Part shown: positions 1 to 7,170 of the stretch, piece after piece
How positions within the stretch are numbered: position 1 is the first letter of the stretch
How the letters are laid out: the number at the start of each line of letters is the position of its first letter
Assembly (NCBI GenBank): GCA_030544165.1
Contig: JAUNRP010000028.1
Location: forward strand, 1-13,051
Length of the DNA stretch: 13,051 bases
DNA from: a bacterium
GTDB taxonomy: Bacteria > Actinomycetota > Actinomycetes > Actinomycetales > Actinomycetaceae
Direction: 5' to 3'
The notes under the pieces: model-generated
Seen by the model: the letters and a program-made list of their open reading frames with translations, nothing else
What the model was told of the DNA's origin: nothing
Databases searched by the model: none
Program-made: the position numbers and the translations under genes

Positions 1-340
1 AGTTCATGGTGTCCCGTTGGCGGCGCAGCACGTCCCGGTTGAACCCCATGAGGAAGCGCACCTCCTCAGGGGAGCGCTTCCAGTTCTCGGTGGAGAACGC
101 GTAGGCGGAGACGTGCCTCACCCCCACCTCGATGGCGCCGGCCACCACATCGAGGAGCGCGGCCTCCCCGGCCTTGTGGCCCTCGATCCGGGGCAGGCCG
201 CGGGCGTTCGCCCAGCGGCCGTTGCCGTCCATCACCACGGCCACGTGCTGGGGCACGAACTCGCGCGGGATACGGGGGGCGAGTGCGCCGGAGGGGTGGG
301 GCGGGGGCGGGAGGTGAGCTCCGCCGTCGGGGGGCCTCAT
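1..340 (-). CDS. uppS: Isoprenyl transferase (undecaprenyl diphosphate synthase family), N-terminal part; C-terminus beyond the window
   Basis: Cis-prenyltransferase that condenses isopentenyl diphosphate onto an allylic diphosphate to make the polyprenyl carrier lipid for cell-wall synthesis; it acts at the cytoplasmic face of the membrane. The first 113 codons are present. Visible family hallmarks are the diphosphate-binding/catalytic segment VVMDGNGRWA (residues 35-44, catalytic Asp38), the following R-G-x-x-x-x-x-GH stretch (47-55) and the AYAFSTENWKRS block (about 80-91). The first 25 residues are a proline-rich extension (PPPP at 11-14) ahead of the conserved core, common in actinobacterial members. 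The ATG overlaps the recO stop as ATGA, with GGAG about 7 bases upstream, so it is probably translationally coupled to recO. Whether the product is decaprenyl, undecaprenyl or a short-chain Z-farnesyl diphosphate cannot be told from this half of the protein. The family assignment is secure. Confidence 0.95.
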   Translation of the reverse strand, partial: MRPPDGGAHLPPPPHPSGALAPRIPREFVPQHVAVVMDGNGRWANARGLPRIEGHKAGEAALLDVVAGAIEVGVRHVSAYAFSTENWKRSPEEVRFLMGFNRDVLRRQRDTMN

Positions 341-1068
341 GCGCGCTCCACCAGGCGGAGGGAGCGGACCTGCCGCTCCAGGTGCCACTGCAGGTAGGCG
401 GTCACGAGGCCGGAGGCCTCCGAGCGGACGGTCTGCGGGGAGGCCTCGGCGCTCCCCCAGTCCCCCGACAGGAGCGAGCCGAGCAACTCGAAGGTGGCGG
501 GCGCGGGCGCGGTGGAGCCGGCCGGGCGGCAGTCCTCGCACACGGCCCCGCCGGAGTCCACGTGGAAGGCGCGGTGGGGGCCGGGGGTGCCGCACACGGC
601 GCAGTCGAAGAAGGAGGGCGCCCAGCCGGCAACGGCGAGGGCGCGCAGCAGGTAGGAGTCGAGCACCAGTTGGGCGGGATGGCGGCGTACGGCGAGGGAG
701 TGGAGGGCGCCCACAAGGAGGAGGTACTGCTGGGGGCTCGGCTCCTCCGCATCGGCGGTGAGGCGTTCGGCGGTCTCCACCATGACGGTGGCGCAGGTGT
801 AGAGGGTGTAGTCCGGGGCCAGGAGCCGGCCGTAGGCGGCGAGCGTCTCCACCTGGGTGACGATCTGGAGGGAGCGGCCCCGGTGCAACTGCACGTCCAC
901 CATCCCGAAGGGCTCGAGGCGCGCCCCGATCTTCGAGGAGGTGCGGCGGACCCCCTTGGCCACGGCGCGCACCTGGCCGTTGCCGCGGGTGAGGAGCGTG
1001 ATGATCCGATCGGCCTCACCCAGCTTGTGGGTGCGCAGCACGATCGCCTCATCCCGGTAGAGCTTCAC
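337..1068 (-). CDS. recO: DNA repair protein RecO
   Basis: RecO binds single-stranded DNA and, with RecR, helps load RecA onto gaps in the RecFOR recombination pathway in the cytoplasm. The 243-residue product has the usual length. Residues 1-80 look like the N-terminal OB fold (starting KLYRDEAIVLRTHKLGEADRI, typical of actinobacterial RecO), followed by a helical domain. A four-cysteine zinc knuckle follows at C156/C159 and C177/C180 (CAVC...CEDC). The start is taken as the GTG at 1068-1066, because it gives the canonical N-terminus and overlaps the TGA of the preceding membrane-protein gene as GTGA. The stop overlaps the ATG of uppS as ATGA, so recO sits between two coupled junctions. The recO-uppS pairing is widespread in Actinobacteria. 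No anomaly is seen. Confidence 0.95.
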   Translation of the reverse strand: MKLYRDEAIVLRTHKLGEADRIITLLTRGNGQVRAVAKGVRRTSSKIGARLEPFGMVDVQLHRGRSLQIVTQVETLAAYGRLLAPDYTLYTCATVMVETAERLTADAEEPSPQQYLLLVGALHSLAVRRHPAQLVLDSYLLRALAVAGWAPSFFDCAVCGTPGPHRAFHVDSGGAVCEDCRPAGSTAPAPATFELLGSLLSGDWGSAEASPQTVRSEASGLVTAYLQWHLERQVRSLRLVERA

Positions 1069-2723
1069 CGCTCCATTCTGCCCCGGCGGCGGGCGGTTTT
1101 CGTTTTCCCGGCCCGGATGCGCCGGTTCAGAAATGGGAGCACCACGAGGAGTCCGAGGAGGAGGCCCCACCAGAGCAGCGCCTGTGCGCCCCCGCTCCAG
1201 TAGCGCTCCACCCAGACCATGGCGGGGATGATGGAGACTACGGCGGCGCCCACGGCGGACCAGAGCACCATGTAGGCGCGGTGCCGCAGCGCGTGGTCGG
1301 AGAATCGGAACCACTCGGGGCGGAGGATCGCGAGGAGGGACATGGCCACCAGGTAGAGGGGCGTGGCAGCCAGCATGATCGCCACGAACCGCAGGGAGCC
1401 CTGGGAGATGAGTGCGGTACCGAGATCGGTGAGGACGGCCAGCCACACGAGGACGGCGGCGATCCACAACGCGGTCACGGGCGCGTGGGAGTAGCGCAGG
1501 AATCCGGTGAGGCGGCTGCGGGTGCGCTCCTTCTCCTGCGGCGTCTCGAGTTTCGCGGTCAGGTCGCGGGCAAGCGCCTTCGCGCCCTCTGGTTCCCGCG
1601 GGGTCTCGATCACGATCGCACGCTCGCTCGCGGCAACCTCCACGATGGTCTCCACCCCGCGGTCCCACGTCTGGTAGACGCGTGCGCTCACCTTGCCCCG
1701 CGGGGAGTCCCACTCCGTCACGAGCTGGTTCCAGCGCGTCCAGGCCGGGTCCTCCCCCACACCGGCCGCCGCCACCGTGGCCCACGTGTCCCGGCCGGAG
1801 TGGCGGTAGGCCGTCAGGATCTGCCCCGGCGGCCGCGCCACGTGTGGGGGGACCTCGGACACGGCCACCTCGGTCCACTCGCCAATGGTGGTGGGCGGCG
1901 GCTCCTCCCGGCTCCGCCTGATGGCGGCGATCACCTGGCGGATCAGACGGTGGGGAGAGCCCAGGAACACCACCACGGCGCCGAGCGCGATGGCGGCCCA
2001 GTAGGCGATGGCGAAGCCGGTCCCCAGGCCGTTGCGCCAGAAGAGCACCGCGCCGAAGACCGTGGCGATCCCGATGGACGGAGCCGAACCGGCGAGCACC
2101 CACGGGTTCTGCAGGAGCGCGAACGCCTGCTCAGGAACGGTCCGTCTCCCCCTGCGCGCGGCGTACACGAAGGCCATCACGAGGGCGGCGATCGTGACCA
2201 GCAGGAGGAGGCCCGCGCCCACGAGGGGCGTGAACCGGGCCCACGGGACCGGGGAGGAGCCCAGGATGAAGAGGCCCACCACCATGACGACCACCGCCAG
2301 CCAGGCCACCCACGCGGCCCCCTTGTCCAGGAACCACGGGAGGCGCACCACGGCGGCGGCGTTCTGGACCCTCCGCACCAGGGCGGACAGTTCCCTCCTT
2401 GTGTCCTCCTCGGAGCCGCGGATCTGGACCTCCGCGAGCGCCATGTGGTGGTGGGGCAGTTGCAGGAGTGAGACTCCGAGCCAATTCTCCTCACCCTTGC
2501 CGCGCGGCGTGGATCGGAAGAGCCGGTCCGTACGCCGCGTGCCTCCCGGCACCGCCAGCTTCACAGTCCGACTCTTGCCCGCGCCCGTGGCGGGCGCCGG
2601 TACGTTCAGGTGCTTCTGGCGGACCGGGATGGAGCCCATCCAGTGCAGCGCCACCGCCTGCACACCCTTCTCGCTCCGCTCGGACAGTGAGAGGCGCGGA
2701 TCCGAGGAGTGCATCGGGGTCAT
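1065..2723 (-). CDS. Uncharacterised eight-helix membrane protein between leuA and recO
   Basis: Family not recognised. With the ATG at 2723-2721 the product is 552 residues. Residues 1-136 are soluble and basic, with a TGAGKS stretch at 46-51 that does not meet the Walker A pattern. Four hydrophobic helices follow at about 137-156, 165-188, 208-228 and 235-255. A hydrophilic central domain of about 155 residues (260-414) contains several Trp/Arg-rich segments. Four more helices lie at about 415-438, 445-467, 484-506 and 514-532, and the tail is strongly basic (RRIRAGKTKTARRRGRMER). The 4+4 arrangement around a soluble domain suggests an internal duplication or an integral membrane protein with a cytoplasmic middle. 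The start is uncertain: no strong ribosome-binding site precedes 2723, an ATG lies three codons downstream, and an in-frame CTG at the leuA stop would give a CTGA overlap. Its stop overlaps the recO GTG (GTGA), so it is co-transcribed with recO. Its role is unknown. Confidence 0.8.
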   Translation of the reverse strand: MTPMHSSDPRLSLSERSEKGVQAVALHWMGSIPVRQKHLNVPAPATGAGKSRTVKLAVPGGTRRTDRLFRSTPRGKGEENWLGVSLLQLPHHHMALAEVQIRGSEEDTRRELSALVRRVQNAAAVVRLPWFLDKGAAWVAWLAVVVMVVGLFILGSSPVPWARFTPLVGAGLLLLVTIAALVMAFVYAARRGRRTVPEQAFALLQNPWVLAGSAPSIGIATVFGAVLFWRNGLGTGFAIAYWAAIALGAVVVFLGSPHRLIRQVIAAIRRSREEPPPTTIGEWTEVAVSEVPPHVARPPGQILTAYRHSGRDTWATVAAAGVGEDPAWTRWNQLVTEWDSPRGKVSARVYQTWDRGVETIVEVAASERAIVIETPREPEGAKALARDLTAKLETPQEKERTRSRLTGFLRYSHAPVTALWIAAVLVWLAVLTDLGTALISQGSLRFVAIMLAATPLYLVAMSLLAILRPEWFRFSDHALRHRAYMVLWSAVGAAVVSIIPAMVWVERYWSGGAQALLWWGLLLGLLVVLPFLNRRIRAGKTKTARRRGRMER

Positions 2724-2788
2724 GGCGAGGGCAGGGGCGACCGGCGCGGGCTCCCACGCGGGATCCGGCGCCGGCGCTGGCCAGAGCG

Positions 2789-4546
2789 TCAGCGCAGTGC
2801 CCTGTTCACTGCGGAGATGATGGCCTTGAACGAGGAGGTGGTGATCGAGGGGTCGATCCCCACACCCCACAGCACCTGGCCATTCACCTCGGCCTCGACG
2901 TACGCGGCCGCGGAGGCGTCCGTTCCCTCGGAGAGGGCGTGCTCGGAGTAGTCGAGCACGTGGACGTCGATCCCGATCTCACCGAGCGCGTTGGAGAACG
3001 CATCGATCGGCCCGTTTCCGGTGGCCGCGAGCACGGTCTCCTCGCCGTGATCGTTGAGGGTCACGGTGAGGATGGTCTGCTTGCCCTCGTCCGCGGAGGT
3101 CACCGTGGTGCCGCGCAGCGTGAAGCGGCCCCACGGGGTGAGGCCGTTCTCCGCCGTGGCGGGCAGGTACTCGTCCGCGAAGATGTCCCACAGCTTCTCC
3201 GCGGTGATCTCCCCGCCGTAGGCGTCCGTGTGGCGCTGGACGATCCCGGAGAACTCGATCTGCAGGCGCCGCGGGAGGTCCAGGTGGCGGGTGGAGGAGA
3301 GCAGGTAGGCCACCCCGCCCTTGCCGGACTGGGAGTTGACGCGCACCACGGCCTCGTAGGTGCGCCCCACATCGTGGGGGTCCACCGGGAGGTAGGGCAG
3401 CGCCCACGTCACGGCCTCCTCGTCCCCGCCAGCGGCGGCGAGCGCGGACACCCGCTCGTCGAAGCCCTTCTTGATGGCGTCCTGGTGGGAGCCGGAGAAC
3501 GCGGTGTACACCAGGTCCCCGCCGTACGGCCAGCGCTCGGGCACGTCCATCTGGGTGCACTGCTCCACGGTGCGGCGCACGTGGTCGATGTCCGTGAGGC
3601 GCACCTGCGGGTCCACGCCCTGGGTGTACAGGTTCATGGCGAGGGTCACGAGGTCCACGTTGCCGGTGCGCTCCCCCTGGCCGAACAGGCAGCCCTCCAC
3701 CCGGTCCGCCCCGGCCATCACGGCGAGTTCGGCGGAGGCCACCGCGGTGCCCCGATCGTTGTGGGGGTGCACCGAGAGGCAGACGAACTCGCGGCGGGAG
3801 AGGTTGCGGCTCATCCACTCGATCTGGTCCGCGTACACGTTGGGGGTGGCCCGCTCCACGGTGGCCGGCAGGTTGAGGATGATCTCCCGGTCCGCCGCGG
3901 GCTCCCACACGTCCATCACGGACTCGCAGACCTCGAGGGCGAAGTCCAGCTCGGTGTCCACGAAGATCTCCGGCGAGTACTCGAACCCGAAGATGGTCTC
4001 CTCCGGGAGCACCTTCTCCGCGTAGGCGAGCACCTCGCGCGCCCCCGAGACGGCGAGCTCGCGCGTGGCGTCCCGGTCCGCCTTGAACACCACCTCGCGG
4101 AACACCGGGGCCGTGGCGTTGTAGAGGTGGACGGTGGCGCGCGGCAGGCCCACCACCGAGTCGATGGTGCGCGAGATGAGCTCGCGGCGGGACTGGGTGA
4201 GGACCGAGATGGTCACGTCCTCGGGAACCGCGTCACCCTCCACCAGGGAGCGGACGAACTCGAAGTCCGCCTGGGAGGCCGAGGGGAAGCCCACCTCGAT
4301 CTCCTTGTAGCCGAGCTCCACCAAAAGATCGAACATCCTCCGCTTCTTGGCGGGGCTCATGGGCTCGATGAGCGCCTGGTTGCCATCGCGCAGATCGGTG
4401 GACAGCCACCGCGGAGCCGTCTCGATCCGGGCGTTCGGCCAGGTGCGGTCCGGCAGTGAGACCGGGTTGGTCTCGTGGAAGGGCCGGTACTTTCCAAAGG
4501 GCATCCCGGAGGGCTGCTGGGCTGTGATTCTTCCGATGGTCTTCAT
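2789..4546 (-). CDS. leuA: 2-isopropylmalate synthase
   Basis: First committed enzyme of leucine biosynthesis: acetyl-CoA plus 2-oxoisovalerate gives 2-isopropylmalate, in the cytoplasm. The 585-residue length fits the long actinobacterial form. The catalytic TIM barrel shows the N-terminal LRDGNQ motif (52-57), the metal-binding HPHND motif (260-264) and the GERTGN motif (291-296). The segment from about 440 to the end is the C-terminal regulatory domain, which in the family binds leucine for feedback inhibition; it contains the TGNGPIDA segment. The start is the ATG at 4546-4544, preceded by GAGGACGG at good spacing. A GTG 18 bp upstream (VSNEDGPMKTI...) is a weaker alternative. The gene follows an untranslated leader with a leucine-rich leader peptide and a predicted pseudoknot, so expression is probably set by leucine supply as well as by feedback on the enzyme. 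Its stop lies 65 bp before the next gene. Confidence 0.97.
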   Translation of the reverse strand: MKTIGRITAQQPSGMPFGKYRPFHETNPVSLPDRTWPNARIETAPRWLSTDLRDGNQALIEPMSPAKKRRMFDLLVELGYKEIEVGFPSASQADFEFVRSLVEGDAVPEDVTISVLTQSRRELISRTIDSVVGLPRATVHLYNATAPVFREVVFKADRDATRELAVSGAREVLAYAEKVLPEETIFGFEYSPEIFVDTELDFALEVCESVMDVWEPAADREIILNLPATVERATPNVYADQIEWMSRNLSRREFVCLSVHPHNDRGTAVASAELAVMAGADRVEGCLFGQGERTGNVDLVTLAMNLYTQGVDPQVRLTDIDHVRRTVEQCTQMDVPERWPYGGDLVYTAFSGSHQDAIKKGFDERVSALAAAGGDEEAVTWALPYLPVDPHDVGRTYEAVVRVNSQSGKGGVAYLLSSTRHLDLPRRLQIEFSGIVQRHTDAYGGEITAEKLWDIFADEYLPATAENGLTPWGRFTLRGTTVTSADEGKQTILTVTLNDHGEETVLAATGNGPIDAFSNALGEIGIDVHVLDYSEHALSEGTDASAAAYVEAEVNGQVLWGVGIDPSITTSSFKAIISAVNRALR

Positions 4547-4578
4547 GGGTCCGTCCTCATTGCTCACTCGCTGTGGGG

Positions 4579-4633
4579 GGCCGGCACGCCACATCCCGCG
4601 GCGAGGGACCGGCCTTAGAGGGCCCCGCCGCGG
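4579..4633 (-). promoter_or_regulatory. Predicted leuA leader pseudoknot (LEU-element-like)
   Basis: Read on the minus strand, two helices interleave. Stem 1 pairs CCGCGGCG (4633-4626) with CGCCGCGG (4603-4596), 8 perfect pairs, extendable by GGG/CCC past a single bulged T. Stem 2 pairs GGCCGG (4614-4609), which lies in the loop of stem 1, with CCGGCC (4584-4579) downstream. Together they form an H-type pseudoknot with loops of 11, 5 and 11 bases. An alternative is one long hairpin made of stem 2 plus an inner CGCC (4603-4600)/GGCG (4590-4587), which excludes stem 1. The 5' arm of stem 1 lies inside the leader-peptide codons, so a translating ribosome would disrupt it. There is no T-tract after the hairpin, which argues for control of leuA translation or for a non-canonical terminator. 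A conserved pseudoknot upstream of actinobacterial leuA has been reported from comparative analysis; the pairing here was derived by eye. Confidence 0.65.
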
Positions 4634-4662
4634 CAGCTAAGGAGCAGACCGACCGGACGCAT
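4615..4662 (-). CDS. leuL: leuA leader peptide, 15 codons with a Leu-Leu-Leu run
   Basis: The short frame encodes MRPVGLLLSCRGGAL and ends in TAA. Five of... more precisely, four of its fifteen codons are leucine: CTG-CTC-CTT in a row at codons 6-8 and CTC just before the stop. A small frame with consecutive regulatory-amino-acid codons directly upstream of the matching biosynthetic gene is the classic signature of ribosome-mediated attenuation. The -10-like TAGCCT ends exactly 7 bases before the ATG and no Shine-Dalgarno is present, so the transcript is probably leaderless, starting at or very near this ATG. Its last codons overlap the 5' arm of the predicted pseudoknot. Ribosomes stalled at codons 6-8 would leave that arm largely free, and ribosomes reaching the stop would cover it. 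Expected role: sensing charged leucyl-tRNA. Translation is inferred, not shown. Confidence 0.75.
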   Translation of the reverse strand: MRPVGLLLSCRGGAL

Positions 4663-4669
4663 GCAAGCG

Positions 4670-4675
4670 AGGCTA
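4670..4675 (-). promoter_or_regulatory. -10 box of the leuA leader transcript
   Basis: TAGCCT on the minus strand fits the actinobacterial TANNNT consensus and is followed by 7 bases and then the leader ATG. This is the spacing expected when transcription begins at the start codon. The box lies in the 31-bp gap after the hydrolase stop. No convincing -35 hexamer is visible 16-18 bp upstream (GATGAG-like sequence, at the hydrolase 3' end). Confidence 0.5.
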
Positions 4676-4693
4676 TCACGGCCCTGACGCTGC

Positions 4694-6268
4694 TCATCCC
4701 GCCCATCCGAGTGTCGGGAAACCCGACCAGTAGGAGGCCAGCAGCAACAGGCCGAGGGTTCCGGCGGCCACCGCGGCCGCCGCCGTCCGGGCCAGGAGTC
4801 CGTAGCGGGCACCGAGCCTCACCTGCCGGTACCAGGCGAACAGGGCCACGCCGAGCGCGAACGCGGCCGCCCCCGCCACCTGGTTCTCCGCCTCGTATCC
4901 CCCGAACGAGATGGCGTGGTCCTGCTGGTAGGTGGTGGCGAGCCCGGCGATGTCCAGCACGTAGTTGATCCACACGTACCAGGTGGCCGCCGCGAGCACG
5001 GCCGCTGCGGCCAGGTAGACCGGGATGAGCCGGTTGTGCCTCCTTCCCCCGACGGCGGAGCTCACCTTCCCGGACACGTCCACCTCCCGCCGCAATCGCC
5101 CCAGCCGGGCCGAGCGCACCATCGCCACCATCCCCAGCACGGCGCCGATCAGCAGGGTGAGGGGCGGAAGGACGTGCGAGACCACCAGCAGGTCTCCGGA
5201 GAGCAGGGCGATCGGGCGCGGCGGCGCCTCGGCCCAGATGTGCTGGTTGGGCAGGTCCCCGGCCACCTGGGGCTCGGCCTGAGCCGTACCGGGGAGTCCG
5301 TTGATCCACCGGGAGAGGTCCTCGGTGAATCCCGGGACCAACGGGTCCGTGATGGACCCGTGCCGGATCCCGTGGTTGGCGCCGGCGTAGAACCGCACGG
5401 TCACCTCCTGGTTGCCGGCCACGGCCGCGTCCCCGATGAGCTGGGCGGCCCCCTGCGCGTGCGGCATCGAGTTGTCCGCCGTCCCGTACACCACGAGGAG
5501 GGGCTGGGTGAGCCGCTGCTGGTAGGGCTGGGGATCGAAGTCCGCGTAGCCGAGTACCCCGAACGGGAACTCCCCGCCGAACGCGCGCGGAATGAGCCGG
5601 AAGAGCGCGGGGGGAACCCCGGTGGCCCCGAGGTAGGTGTGGACGGCGTACGCCGCCTGCTGGCGGGGCGGGACCACCGGCGCGGAGACGAGGACCACGA
5701 AGTCCACTTCCTCATACTCCGCGGCCAGGACGGGGGCGATGTAGGCGCCCTCGGACTCCGCGTAGATACCGATCCGATCCGGGTCCACCCCCGGCAGGGA
5801 GGCCGCGACCTCGATCGAGCGGTGGTAGTCCGCCGCGGAGGCCACATAGTCCCGGTGGGCCGTGGAGTAGGTGTCCATCCGCTTGTCCGGGACCACCGCC
5901 ACGATCCCCGCGGAGGCGAGGTCACGGGCCTGCTCGGCGAAGCCCTCACTCGTGTGGGACCCCGCGCCGTGGAGGAAGACCACGGCCGGAACGGGGCCCG
6001 GCGCACCCACCGGTGCGGTGGTACGGACGGTGACCTCCACCCCGGGCGCGAGTTCGAGGGGGGCGCGCTCCGTCGTCGTCGGGTAGGTGCCCACGGACGG
6101 GAGGGGCCGGGAGGAGGGAACTGAGGTGTCCGCCGTCGCCGGGGGAACGGGTTCGTAGGGGCGCGGCTGCCAGGAGGGGCCGAGCAGGGAGCCGGCCACG
6201 GCGATGAGGACGGTGAGCAGGATCCCGGCGAGCGCGGCGGGCACCGCCCTGCGCAGGGCGCGCACCAT
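4694..6268 (-). CDS. Membrane-anchored secreted alpha/beta hydrolase with C-terminal four-helix membrane domain
   Basis: Predicted serine hydrolase of the alpha/beta fold (dienelactone hydrolase/acyl-peptidase-like); substrate unknown. The ATG at 6268-6266 gives 524 residues and shares one base with the era stop (TGATG). A TTG one codon upstream is also possible. Residues 1-30 form an N-terminal signal anchor (RALRR, then a hydrophobic run), followed by a Pro/Ser/Thr-rich linker (about 31-70). The hydrolase domain spans about 71-325: oxyanion segment FLHGAGSH (98-105), nucleophile elbow AESEG with Ser172, Asp265 in YGTADNS, and His299 in GANHG. Four hydrophobic helices follow at about 343-370, 400-425, 450-466 and 480-505. 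Charge pattern places the catalytic domain outside the cell. The first residue of the nucleophile elbow is Ala instead of the usual Gly, as in some family members. Coupling to era is positional; a role in ribosome assembly is not implied. Fold confidence is high, substrate confidence nil. Confidence 0.85.
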   Translation of the reverse strand: MVRALRRAVPAALAGILLTVLIAVAGSLLGPSWQPRPYEPVPPATADTSVPSSRPLPSVGTYPTTTERAPLELAPGVEVTVRTTAPVGAPGPVPAVVFLHGAGSHTSEGFAEQARDLASAGIVAVVPDKRMDTYSTAHRDYVASAADYHRSIEVAASLPGVDPDRIGIYAESEGAYIAPVLAAEYEEVDFVVLVSAPVVPPRQQAAYAVHTYLGATGVPPALFRLIPRAFGGEFPFGVLGYADFDPQPYQQRLTQPLLVVYGTADNSMPHAQGAAQLIGDAAVAGNQEVTVRFYAGANHGIRHGSITDPLVPGFTEDLSRWINGLPGTAQAEPQVAGDLPNQHIWAEAPPRPIALLSGDLLVVSHVLPPLTLLIGAVLGMVAMVRSARLGRLRREVDVSGKVSSAVGGRRHNRLIPVYLAAAAVLAAATWYVWINYVLDIAGLATTYQQDHAISFGGYEAENQVAGAAAFALGVALFAWYRQVRLGARYGLLARTAAAAVAAGTLGLLLLASYWSGFPTLGWAG

Positions 6269-7170
6269 CAAAAGCCCAGTCGGCCGAGCTGCTTGGGGTC
6301 CTTCTGCCAGTCCTGCGCCACGCGCACGTGGAGATCGAGGAAGATGCGGCGGCCCAGGAGGGCCTCGATCTCGCGGCGGGCGGCGGTCCCCACCTTCTTC
6401 AGGCGCGTCCCGCCCTTGCCGATCACGATCCCCTTCTGGCTCTCGCGCTCCACCACGATCTGGGCGTAGATGGCGAGGATCCCGTTCTCCCGCTCCTGGA
6501 CCTCGGTGATGGTGACGGCGATCGAGTGGGGGAGCTCGTCGCGCACGTCCTCGAGGGCGGCCTCGCGGATGAGCTCGGCCACGCGCGTCTCCTCGGACTC
6601 GTCCGTCCTCTGATCGCGCGGGTAGAGCGGGGGCGAGGGGGGCATCTGCTCGAGGAGCACGTCCACGAGGTCCTCGACCTGGGCGCCGCGCTTGGCGGAG
6701 ACGGGCACGATCGCGGCAAAGTCCGCAAGCTCGTTCACCGCGGTGAGCTTCTCGAGGAGCTCGCCGCGGTTCACCCTGTCCGACTTGGTCACGGCCGCCA
6801 CCACGGGCGCGGAGGTGGCGAGGCCGAGCTCGGTGACGAACGTGTCACCGGGGCCGATCGCCTCGTCCGCCGGGAGGCAGACGAGGACCGCGTCCACGTC
6901 CGCGAGGGACTCGTGCACCATCTCGTTGAGGCGGGAGCCCAGGAGCGTGCGGGGGCGGTGCAGGCCGGGGGTGTCCACGAGCACGAGCTGGCCCTCCTCG
7001 CGGTGGACCACGCCCCGGATGGCCCGGCGGGTGGTCTCCGGCTTGGAGGACATGATCGCGATCTTCTCCCCCACGAGTGCGTTGGTGAGGGTGGACTTGC
7101 CCGCGTTGGGCCGCCCGATCACGGCCACGAACCCGGCGCGGAAGTCCTCCGGCCAGTCCTGGATGGTCAC
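6268..7170 (-). CDS. era: GTPase Era
   Basis: Ras-like GTPase with a KH RNA-binding domain that binds the 3' end of 16S rRNA and assists 30S subunit maturation. The 300-residue length is standard. Motifs: G1 GRPNAGKST (19-27), G2 region with TTR (46-48), G3 DTPG (66-69), G4 as TKSD (128-131) in place of the textbook NKxD, and G5 SAK. The C-terminal KH type-2 domain has the VIGKGGTRLKKVG loop. The start is the GTG at 7170-7168, overlapping the corC stop as GTGA with GAGGAGG 4 bases upstream. The T-for-N change in G4 also occurs in other actinobacterial Era proteins, so loss of GTP binding is not inferred. It sits with ybeY and phoH, two other RNA/ribosome maturation genes, in one overlapping run. 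Confidence 0.97.
   Translation of the reverse strand: MTIQDWPEDFRAGFVAVIGRPNAGKSTLTNALVGEKIAIMSSKPETTRRAIRGVVHREEGQLVLVDTPGLHRPRTLLGSRLNEMVHESLADVDAVLVCLPADEAIGPGDTFVTELGLATSAPVVAAVTKSDRVNRGELLEKLTAVNELADFAAIVPVSAKRGAQVEDLVDVLLEQMPPSPPLYPRDQRTDESEETRVAELIREAALEDVRDELPHSIAVTITEVQERENGILAIYAQIVVERESQKGIVIGKGGTRLKKVGTAARREIEALLGRRIFLDLHVRVAQDWQKDPKQLGRLGF

Noticed and set aside
2571..2603. Possible P-loop (TGAGKS) in the N-terminal region of the eight-helix protein
   Set aside because: The residue five before the GKS is Pro rather than Ala or Gly, there is no following Walker B, and the segment is a short Pro/Ala-rich linker.
2763..2789. GC-rich inverted repeats after the leuA stop as a terminator
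   Set aside because: The repeats are short, imperfect and mutually overlapping with no T-tract; the next gene appears to continue the transcript.
2399..4459. A 686-codon open frame on the plus strand opposite leuA, and similar long frames at 7257-8804 and 8965-11082
   Set aside because: They mirror strongly conserved genes on the minus strand, have low-complexity Gly/Arg/Ala/Val-rich products with no recognisable motif, and arise from the scarcity of stop codons in very GC-rich DNA.
4615..4812. A 65-codon frame ending at the same stop as the leuA leader peptide
   Set aside because: Its upstream part overlaps the hydrolase coding sequence in another frame and looks like Arg/Pro-rich shadow sequence; only the last 15 codons lie after the -10 box and carry the Leu run.
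6778..6789. Era G4 motif TKSD instead of NKxD as evidence of a dead GTPase
   Set aside because: The same substitution is found in other actinobacterial Era proteins, and all other GTPase motifs and the KH domain are intact.
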